From Bacteroidales bacterium (lineage in GTDB: Bacteria > Bacteroidota > Bacteroidia > Bacteroidales > P3), in the NCBI GenBank assembly GCA_017480145.1, contig JAFVBF010000060.1, forward strand, positions 1-64,000: a stretch of 64,000 nt of DNA, in the 5' to 3' direction. This document shows positions 54,995 through 61,549 of this stretch, in pieces. Each line of letters begins with the position of its first letter. Positions within the stretch are counted from its first letter, which is position 1. The position numbers and the translations under genes are program-made. The notes beneath the pieces are model-generated. The model did not search any database. It was not told the DNA's origin and was given only the letters and a program-made list of their open reading frames with translations.

Positions 54995-56623
54995 ATGAAT
55001 TTCTATACCGATAACGAAAGTCTCTCCTTCTATCTGCACCATCCCGAGATGGTCGAGATTGCAAGGCTGAGGGAAAAGGATTTTGCTGAGGCAGGACTTC
55101 ATCCTGAGGCTCCTGCCAATGCTGAGGAGGCTATTGAGCAATATGACAGCGTGATGCGCTTGTTGGGCGAAATCACTGCCGATGTTGTGGCTGCCAATGC
55201 TGAAGAAGTTGATCACGAGGGTCCTCACATCGAGAATGGACGTGTGGTCTATGCCAAGGGTACGCAGCAGAACCTGCGGACCATGATTAACGCTGGTTTG
55301 TATGGAATGACATTGGAGCGCAAATATAACGGACTCAACTTTCCCCGTGTGCTGGCCGTCATGGCCGGCGAGACTATAGCCCGTGCCGATGTGGGGTTTG
55401 CTACCATCTGGGGTTTGCAGGACTGTGCCGATACCATTCAGCAGTTTGCCTCTGACGAACTGAAGGAGAAATACCTGCCCCGTATTTATCAGGGTGCCAC
55501 CTGCTCTATGGACCTTACCGAACCCGATGCTGGCAGCGACCTCCAGTCAGTGCGTCTGCGCGCCACTTTTGACGAGACTGCCAACTGCTGGCGCCTCAAC
55601 GGGGTTAAACGTTTTATTACCAACGGAGATGCCGACCTGCATTTGGTGTTGGCTCGCAGTGAAGAGGGTAGCACAGACGGTCGTGGTCTCTCTTATTTCA
55701 TCTTCGATCGTGCTGATGGCGGCCTGACGGTTCGCCGCATAGAGAATAAGATGGGTATCAAAGGGTCTCCCACTGCCGAGCTGGTCTTCACCAATGCGCC
55801 AGCCTATTTGGTGGGCGAACGCCGTCTGGGACTTATCAAATACGTCATGTCACTAATGAATGCTGCGCGTCTTGGCGTTGGTTCTCAGGCTATTGGTCTT
55901 TGCGAGGCCGCCTATCGCGAGGCCGAAACCTATGCGGCTTCCCGCCAGCAGTTTGGTCATCCGATTAATCAGTTTGTGGCAGTACAGGATCTTCTGCGTG
56001 CCATGCGTGCCCGCACAGATGCCGCTCGCAGTTTGATGTATGAGACAGCTCGCCTTGTTGACCGTTCGGCCACGTCTAAGCCGGCTTCGCGTATTGCCGA
56101 CATCCTGACCCCGCTGGTGAAACTCATGGCCAGCGAGTTCTCTAACCAGAACGCCTATGATTGCATACAGGTGCATGGCGGCAGCGGATTTATGAAAGAG
56201 TATGCCTGCGAACGGCTCTATCGCGATGCCCGCGTGCTTTCTATCTACGAGGGTACCAGTCAGTTGCAAGTGGTGGCCGCCATCAAGGGCATTGCCAATG
56301 GTTCTTACCTGAAGCGTATTGAGGAGTATGATCAGCAGGTTGCTGTAGGGCAGTTGACAGACCAGCAACAGCAGTTGCTCTCTATGTTGCGTCAGAGTAC
56401 AGAGTCCTATCGCGCCCTCTATGAGAAAGCCACGGCTAACGGTTCTACCGATGTGCTGTTTGAGCATAATGCTCGTGCGCTCACGGAGGTACTTGCTTAC
56501 ACCATCATGGGCTACCTCTTGCTGCTCGACAGTCAGCGCGATATGCGCTATGTTGATTCCTGCGACTATATCACCCGTCATGCCCTCGGCGAATCTGCCA
56601 AGGCACTGGCCATGATGGCATAG
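54995..56623 (+). CDS. Acyl-CoA dehydrogenase family protein
   Basis: 542 residues. Core motifs: CSMDLTEPDAGSDLQSVRL, KMGIKGSPTAEL, YAASRQQFGHPI, QVHGGSGFMKEY and YEGTSQLQ with Glu419 as catalytic base. An extra helical carboxyl part (about 440-542) makes it longer than the typical 380. It forms or reduces the alpha-beta double bond of acyl thioesters using FAD and ETF. Tight linkage to etfBA is common in Bacteroidales; linkage to fab genes upstream is not, as far as I know. Confidence 0.94.
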   Translation: MNFYTDNESLSFYLHHPEMVEIARLREKDFAEAGLHPEAPANAEEAIEQYDSVMRLLGEITADVVAANAEEVDHEGPHIENGRVVYAKGTQQNLRTMINAGLYGMTLERKYNGLNFPRVLAVMAGETIARADVGFATIWGLQDCADTIQQFASDELKEKYLPRIYQGATCSMDLTEPDAGSDLQSVRLRATFDETANCWRLNGVKRFITNGDADLHLVLARSEEGSTDGRGLSYFIFDRADGGLTVRRIENKMGIKGSPTAELVFTNAPAYLVGERRLGLIKYVMSLMNAARLGVGSQAIGLCEAAYREAETYAASRQQFGHPINQFVAVQDLLRAMRARTDAARSLMYETARLVDRSATSKPASRIADILTPLVKLMASEFSNQNAYDCIQVHGGSGFMKEYACERLYRDARVLSIYEGTSQLQVVAAIKGIANGSYLKRIEEYDQQVAVGQLTDQQQQLLSMLRQSTESYRALYEKATANGSTDVLFEHNARALTEVLAYTIMGYLLLLDSQRDMRYVDSCDYITRHALGESAKALAMMA

Positions 56624-56645
56624 TCTGAGTATTCCGTCATATACA

Positions 56646-56692
56646 TCATGCTGAGGGGCTGGAAATCCATCGTTTCCAGCCCCTCAGCATGA
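56646..56692. terminator. 20-bp hairpin between convergent genes
   Basis: 56646-56665 pairs perfectly with 56673-56692, loop 7 nt. It lies 22 nt after the acyl-CoA dehydrogenase stop. No long T-run, but stem strength and place suggest a bidirectional terminator. Confidence 0.75.
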
Positions 56693-56804
56693 TTGGGTGG
56701 TTATTGGTATTTGTGTTATTTCAGCAATCCATATTTATAGTCGCCACGTCAATCTATTAATGTTTTCTCGCTGATATGAAATCGTGTCGGTGCTGCGTCA
56801 TAAG

Positions 56805-57251
56805 TCAATTCTTGTCCAACTGCGACTCGCATCGTTCCAATATCACGACGATGGCAGCCGTCAGTAGCAGGGATGTGGCGATGATTGCTTCTGATGGCAG
56901 TGGGATAACCACAGTGCTGTTGATTACAGCGAACAACACTACCAGTAGCAATATGATGATGCCGTAGGCACGATAGCGTAGCCCCTCGGGGTCTGGGCCT
57001 TGAGTGCGACGTACAAAGCGTAGCCGTCCCTCCACTCGCCGCAAGGTGTACTTTCGGTTGATTTGCGGGTTGCGTAGCGCGGCGTATATGATGAGAATTA
57101 CTATGATTTCGGGAAGCAACGTGGAGAGCAGGTAACTTGTGCGCTGTGTCGCTGGAGCAGGCATGAGAAAAACAGTTGTTAGAGTGCTGCCTGCCATGAT
57201 GACGCAGGAGACTGTTGCCAGAATTTTGAATATCATCTTATTCTTTTCCAT
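56805..57251 (-). CDS. Small membrane protein of unknown function
   Basis: 148 residues. About four hydrophobic helices (roughly 7-28, 40-58, 92-112, 115-137) with a basic loop RKYTLRRVEGRLRFVRR between the second and third. No family recognised. It is the last gene of the leftward trio with the Arc-like and SPFH genes, separated from the former by 73 nt, so a role in the same membrane process is a guess from context. Confidence 0.7.
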   Translation of the reverse strand: MEKNKMIFKILATVSCVIMAGSTLTTVFLMPAPATQRTSYLLSTLLPEIIVILIIYAALRNPQINRKYTLRRVEGRLRFVRRTQGPDPEGLRYRAYGIIILLLVVLFAVINSTVVIPLPSEAIIATSLLLTAAIVVILERCESQLDKN

Positions 57252-57324
57252 GCGGAAGAATCGTTATGGGTGTTAGGCAGTGATGGGAGATAGATTGGGT
57301 TCGGTGTGTTCCGGTAGTGGCTGC

Positions 57325-57540
57325 TCAGTCGTTTTTCGTAGCGTTGTTCATGGTCGGTGTCTGATTTGTGCGTGCTGTCTCTTTTCGGGGCAGCCGCCGC
57401 GCTTTGCGCAGAGCCTCGGACAGCAGGTATTCTATCTGCCCATTGGTGCTGCGGAACTCGTCTGCCGCCCATCGCTCGATGGCTTCAAGCATCTGTCCTT
57501 CGATGCGGAGCACAAAGGCTTTCTTAGTCGGTGAGGCCAT
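57325..57540 (-). CDS. Arc-like ribbon-helix-helix protein
   Basis: 71 residues. KKAFVLRIEGQMLEAIERWA gives the DNA-binding strand and first helix, and RSTNGQIEYLLSEALRKA the second helix, as in the Arc/MetJ fold of the Arc-like family. The tail is basic and Thr/Asn-rich. Lies 9 nt after the SPFH gene. A ribbon-helix-helix dimer binds palindromic operators; a perfect palindrome lies at the operon promoter (58566-58594), so autoregulation is a testable idea. Confidence 0.88.
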   Translation of the reverse strand: MASPTKKAFVLRIEGQMLEAIERWAADEFRSTNGQIEYLLSEALRKARRLPRKETARTNQTPTMNNATKND

Positions 57541-57549
57541 GGTTCGGTT

Positions 57550-58527
57550 TTATTGATAAAGCGTACCGGTGTTGATGACTGGACTGGCACTCTCGTCGGC
57601 GCATAACACTACCAACAGATTGCTGACCATAGCGGCCTTGCGTTCCTCGTCCAGCTCCACTACGTGCTGTTCGCTGAGCCGATGGAGGGCAAGCTCCACC
57701 ATAGAAACAGCTCCTTCAACAATCTTCTCGCGGGCTGAAATGATGGCATCTGCCTGCTGGCGGCGTAGCATCACGCTGGCAATTTCAGCAGCATAGGCCA
57801 GATTGTTGATGCGTGCTTCCACAATCTCAATACCCGCTATGCCCATATGGCTGCGCAGTTCCTCTTCCAGGCGCTCATTAATCTCCTTACCACCGCTGCG
57901 CAGTGTGATTTCCGTAGAGTCTGATTCGATGTTGTCGTAAGCGTAAAGGCTGGCAACTTTGCGTAAGGCAGCATCACTTTGCACGCTGACAAAGGTGTCG
58001 TATCCCTTCAAACCCTGTGGCTCTGTTGTTTTCTGAGCAGTGGTGAGGGTGTCCACATCTATGTCGAAGCAGGCTTTATAGGTATCTTTGATTTTCCACA
58101 CCAGCACCAGACCAATCATGATTGGGTTACCATTCTTATCGTTCACTTTGATGGGTGCCACATCCATGTTTCGGGCGCGTAGCGATATTTTCCGGCGTAG
58201 GTAAAAAGGATTAATCCAGAAAAATCCGTTGTCGTAAATGGTTCCGCTGTAGCGGCCAAAGAAGGTGAGCACTCGCGACTGGTTGGGCTGTATGATCATG
58301 AATCCGCCAAGATGGAGACAGTAGATGAAAGTAAACAGGCAGCCCAGGATAATGGGCAAGGCAATCCATGCTGTGCCATCGGGGTGTTCGGCATTCGTCA
58401 TGCAGTCCCAATTGGCTATCCACACGATGCACAGAATGAAGGCTACAAGCATCATAATGTTGAGGCAGAGATGCAGGAATCCATTGTTCCCTGCATTCAT
58501 TTTTCTTGCAAATTCTTTTGTGTTCAT
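57550..58527 (-). CDS. SPFH/Band-7 domain membrane protein
   Basis: 325 residues. Two hydrophobic segments (about 20-40 and 52-75), then the SPFH core: GGFMIIQPNQSRVLTFFGRY, ARNMDVAPIKVNDKNGNPI, VVWKI-type VLVWKIKDTYKACFDI and the helical end ERLEEELRSHMGIAGIEIVE, REKIVEGAVSMVELAL. SPFH proteins form ring-like scaffolds in membranes. First gene of the trio with an Arc-like regulator and a small membrane protein. Confidence 0.93.
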   Translation of the reverse strand: MNTKEFARKMNAGNNGFLHLCLNIMMLVAFILCIVWIANWDCMTNAEHPDGTAWIALPIILGCLFTFIYCLHLGGFMIIQPNQSRVLTFFGRYSGTIYDNGFFWINPFYLRRKISLRARNMDVAPIKVNDKNGNPIMIGLVLVWKIKDTYKACFDIDVDTLTTAQKTTEPQGLKGYDTFVSVQSDAALRKVASLYAYDNIESDSTEITLRSGGKEINERLEEELRSHMGIAGIEIVEARINNLAYAAEIASVMLRRQQADAIISAREKIVEGAVSMVELALHRLSEQHVVELDEERKAAMVSNLLVVLCADESASPVINTGTLYQ

Positions 58528-58565
58528 GTTCTTTTTGTTTGCTGAAATTTAAATTATTGTGATAA

Positions 58566-58594
58566 TATAGTGATATTATTTTAATATCACTATA
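58566..58594. promoter_or_regulatory. Perfect palindrome at the SPFH operon start site
   Basis: TATAGTGATATTA (58566-58578) and its exact inverted copy (58582-58594), separated by three T. It sits just downstream of the -7 box, across the expected start of transcription. It could be an operator or a 5' hairpin of the mRNA. Confidence 0.65.
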
Positions 58595-58599
58595 GGGGG

Positions 58600-58630
58600 C
58601 AAATATACAACTAATTTTAAATGGTGCAAA
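58600..58630 (-). promoter_or_regulatory. Full promoter of the SPFH operon
   Basis: The minus strand reads TTTG (58630-58627), 19 nt, then TATATTTG (58607-58600). Both boxes and spacing fit the Bacteroidota consensus. The start should lie near 58593, within the palindrome. Confidence 0.85.
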
Positions 58631-58727
58631 AGATCTGTGTGCTATTTCTGTTGGTCTTTTTTTGGGGGACTAAGCCTAAAAAGAGATCGTTAGGCAATAA
58701 AAGTAGTGAATATGGGTTCTTTTGAAT

Positions 58728-59147
58728 ATGAAAAGAATCATGATAATCAATGGCCCCAACTTAAACCTGTTGGGCCTCCGTGAGCCTGACATTTACGGAC
58801 ACGAAGGCTTTGCATCCTATTTGGAGAGGCTTCGACTGCATTTTGCCTCAATAGAGATAGGCTACTTTCAGAGCAACGTGGAAGGTGAGATTATCAACCA
58901 GCTGCAAGCTGTAGGATTTTCGTATGACGGCATTGTGCTCAATGCTGGAGGTTACAGCCACACCAGCGTAGCCATACGTGATGCTGTATCAGCCATCAGC
59001 ACCCCTGTTGTCGAGGTGCATATTAGCAATATTTTTGCCCGTGAGGAGTTCCGCCACCGCTCGGTGTTGAGCGATGTGTGCCGAGGTGGAATTTTCGGTC
59101 TTGGACTGGATGGGTACAAATATGCCATAGAGTCTTTGGTTGATTGA
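58728..59147 (+). CDS. aroQ: 3-dehydroquinate dehydratase, type II
   Basis: 139 residues from ATG 58728; a TTG at 58722 would add two. NGPNLNLLG, Tyr23 in REPDIYG (catalytic), FQSNVEGEIINQL, NAGGYSHTSVAIRDA and EVHISN with His98. Makes 3-dehydroshikimate, the substrate of AroE encoded at 48540. No clear promoter box; it starts about 100 nt from the divergent SPFH promoter. Confidence 0.96.
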   Translation: MKRIMIINGPNLNLLGLREPDIYGHEGFASYLERLRLHFASIEIGYFQSNVEGEIINQLQAVGFSYDGIVLNAGGYSHTSVAIRDAVSAISTPVVEVHISNIFAREEFRHRSVLSDVCRGGIFGLGLDGYKYAIESLVD

Positions 59148-59171
59148 TCGTTAGGCGGGATGTGAAAAATG

Positions 59172-59208
59172 AAAAGGCAGTCGAAAGAAAATCAACTGCC
59201 TTTTTTGT
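59172..59208. terminator. Bidirectional terminator aroQ/panC
   Basis: AAAAGGCAGT (59172-59181) pairs with ACTGCCTTTT (59195-59204), 13-nt loop, then more T. The A-rich 5' arm gives a T-run on the other strand. Confidence 0.85.
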
Positions 59209-59231
59209 TTGGCATATCCCGTAGATGCGGG

Positions 59232-60119
59232 TTATCGAAAACGTACCATGTCAATAAGCCGCACACCATCAAGCCATACGGCAATGCAGCCTACAATGCC
59301 TTCGGCATCGTCCCATGAGTTGATAGGTTGAAGCGTCGTGTCATTCACTATCTCGAAGTATTCGGGTTCGAATTGCAGACCGTTGGGCTGGGGATTCATC
59401 TCATGGAAAGAGACCAGTGTGGAGAGGACCCATTCGCACACATCTTCTACCTCCTCATAGTCGGACATCTCTATGGCCTGTTGAAGCGTGTCATAGATGG
59501 CGGGGGCTATGGCGCGAGCCTCGGGGCTAAGCCTCATGTTACGGCTGCTCAGCGCCAGTCCATCGTCGGCGCGCACAATGGGACAGGCTATCAACTCGAT
59601 GGGGTATTCGATTTGCTCCAGCAGGTTACGTATGATGGCGATTTGCTGGAAATCTTTCTCTCCAAAATAGGCTCTTTGTGGATGCACGATGTCGAACAGA
59701 CGACGTACCACGACAGCCACACCCGAGAAATGGCCTGGTCGGCGTGGCCCTTCCATCACATCTTCTATAGGGCCGAAGTGATAGGTTTCTGTCACGGGGG
59801 TGGGATACATCTCTTCCACCGTGGGTGTCAGCACCATGACTTTGCACTCCTCAGATTTGTGTTTGTCTTCGAGCTGCTCAATTAGCCGAAGGTCAGCCTC
59901 CACCGTACGGGGATATTTCTGTAGGTCCTCGGCGTTATTGAACTGAATAGGATTTACAAAGATGCTGACCACCACTACGGCATTTTCGTTCATGGCTCTG
60001 TCGATGAGCGACAGATGTCCTTCGTGAAGTGCCCCCATGGTGGGGACAAGGCCGATGCTTCCGCTTTCGGCCAGGGTCAGGACCTCTTGGAGCGAGGCCA
60101 CAGTAGTAAAAACTTGCAT
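59232..60119 (-). CDS. panC: Pantothenate synthetase
   Basis: 295 residues from ATG 60119 (MQVFTTVASLQEV); the longer frame to 60194 would overlap the preceding gene. VPTMGALHEGHLSLI holds His32 and His35, then VVSIFVNPIQFN, FGEKDFQQIAIIRNL and LALSSRNMRLS. Joins pantoate and beta-alanine with ATP. Last gene of the leftward run yciO, holin-like gene, panC. Confidence 0.96.
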   Translation of the reverse strand: MQVFTTVASLQEVLTLAESGSIGLVPTMGALHEGHLSLIDRAMNENAVVVVSIFVNPIQFNNAEDLQKYPRTVEADLRLIEQLEDKHKSEECKVMVLTPTVEEMYPTPVTETYHFGPIEDVMEGPRRPGHFSGVAVVVRRLFDIVHPQRAYFGEKDFQQIAIIRNLLEQIEYPIELIACPIVRADDGLALSSRNMRLSPEARAIAPAIYDTLQQAIEMSDYEEVEDVCEWVLSTLVSFHEMNPQPNGLQFEPEYFEIVNDTTLQPINSWDDAEGIVGCIAVWLDGVRLIDMVRFR

Positions 60120-60150
60120 GGAGATTATGATTAGTAATGACTTTCTATGG

Positions 60151-60636
60151 TCAGTCCTCGTCCGAGGTGTCGGTGACATCCTCATAGTTGGCATAGCCTT
60201 CTTCGGCTTCTGTCGGGGTGGCCGAATTGCGTTGCTGATAGCGTGGCCGCCGCATCATGCGGTTTGGGATTTCCAACATGTAGTTGAATGCCGTGAGAAG
60301 TATGCTGAACAATAGCGCACTTCCGAAGGTGTCCACGTGAAAACTGGGTACCAAGGCTCCCGCCAGCAGGATGATACATGCATTGACGATGAACAAAAAA
60401 AGTCCCATGGTGAACACCATAAACGGCAGTGTCACGACAATCAATATGGGACGGATAAAGTTGTTTAGCAGGGCTATGACCACTGCGGTTACGACGGCCG
60501 ACCACACGCTGTCAAAAGATACGGCGGGCAGCAGTGCATCGGCCAGTATGGCGGCCAGCGTCATCACGATGACCTGTGCCAGAAAACCCCACTTGCCGGC
60601 ATAGAGCGAACTTTTGTTTTTGATGGTGATTTTCAT
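60151..60636 (-). CDS. YvlD/phage-holin-4-2 family membrane protein
   Basis: 161 residues with four membrane helices; ALLNNFIRPILIVVTLPFMV and MGLFLFIVNACIILLAGALV are the family core, which despite its name is widespread in chromosomes. The acidic tail (TEAEEGYANYEDVTDTSDED) is likely disordered. Starts 7 nt after yciO and ends 31 nt before panC. Function unknown; not evidence of a prophage. Confidence 0.88.
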   Translation of the reverse strand: MKITIKNKSSLYAGKWGFLAQVIVMTLAAILADALLPAVSFDSVWSAVVTAVVIALLNNFIRPILIVVTLPFMVFTMGLFLFIVNACIILLAGALVPSFHVDTFGSALLFSILLTAFNYMLEIPNRMMRRPRYQQRNSATPTEAEEGYANYEDVTDTSDED

Positions 60637-60643
60637 GTCTTTC

Positions 60644-61270
60644 TTATTCTTGCCCCTCGATAATGCCTTTGCCCTGACGCACGATTTCGAATCCGCCTCC
60701 CGAGCAGTCCACTACCGTAGAGGGAACGTCCTCGCCAATGCCGCCGTCCACCACCATGAACACGCGCTGCCCCAGCAGGTCGTGAATCAGTTCGGGGTCA
60801 GTCAGATACTCTTTTTCGCGGTCTTCGTTGATTAGCCGTACTGATGTGGATATCAGTGGCGTCCCCACGGCGTCGATGATGGCGCGACAGACATTGTTGT
60901 CCGGAACGCGCAGACCAATGGTCTTGTTTTGGTTCTGGTAGTTACGTGGCACGTTGTTGTTAGCATCCATGATGAACGTGAATGGGCCTGGCAGTGTCGA
61001 TTTGAGCAATGCGAAGGTTTCGCGATCCATGGGGCGCACATATTCCGACAATTGGCTGAGACTGCTGCACAATATGGAGTATTTGGCCTGTTTCAGCGAG
61101 AATCCTTTCAAGCGCGCTATGGCTTCTGCCGATTTCTTCTGTTCAATGCCGCAGACAAAGGCGTACAGCGTGTCTGTCGGAATGATGATTACGGCACCGG
61201 CATTGATGGCTTCGGCAGCACGCCTCACATCGCGGTCGTTAGGATGGTCGGGGTAAATCTTCAACAGCAT
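60644..61270 (-). CDS. YrdC/Sua5 family protein of the YciO type
   Basis: 208 residues from ATG 61270 (MLLKIYPDHPNDRD). The frame stays open 444 nt further upstream, but that part lies beyond the promoter box and opposes the next gene. IIIPTDTLYAFVCGI, KTIGLRVPDN and GTPLISTSVRL mark the YrdC fold; LKGFSLKQAKYSILCSSLS fits YciO more than TsaC, whose KRP-type motif is missing. TsaC makes threonylcarbamoyl-AMP for tRNA t6A; the role of YciO is less settled. Confidence 0.9.
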   Translation of the reverse strand: MLLKIYPDHPNDRDVRRAAEAINAGAVIIIPTDTLYAFVCGIEQKKSAEAIARLKGFSLKQAKYSILCSSLSQLSEYVRPMDRETFALLKSTLPGPFTFIMDANNNVPRNYQNQNKTIGLRVPDNNVCRAIIDAVGTPLISTSVRLINEDREKEYLTDPELIHDLLGQRVFMVVDGGIGEDVPSTVVDCSGGGFEIVRQGKGIIEGQE

Positions 61271-61289
61271 GGTAATGGTTTTGAGTCTG

Positions 61290-61297
61290 CAAAAATA
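61290..61297 (-). promoter_or_regulatory. -7 box for yciO-holin-panC
   Basis: The minus strand reads TATTTTTG followed by CAG, 20 nt upstream of the yciO ATG. Matches TAnnTTTG; no -33 box. Confidence 0.55.
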
Positions 61298-61478
61298 CAA
61301 AATATTCCCATATATGGCTCCTGTCGGGTAGTCCTCTATATGTCTCGTTTGGGCTGTTTTAATCGTACAGTTACAGGGTATGGCGATACCCTTCCAATGG
61401 TGTATTGTCAGAACTTGTGCACCGCATGGGTGCGCCATTCCAATATGCTTTCGGGCAGGATTTTTCGTGCAAAAAATG

Positions 61479-61486
61479 TATATTTG
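61479..61486 (+). promoter_or_regulatory. -7 box for the LamG gene
   Basis: TATATTTG followed by CA, 63 nt upstream of the ATG. Exact match to TAnnTTTG; no clear -33 box. Confidence 0.6.
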
Positions 61487-61549
61487 CATCGATACATTGC
61501 GTGGAAATCTTAAAATGATTCCATGCAGTGCTTTGATACACATAATATT

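Noticed and set aside
60151..60636. Prophage holin
   Set aside because: The family name is historical; no phage genes are near and the gene sits in a housekeeping operon.
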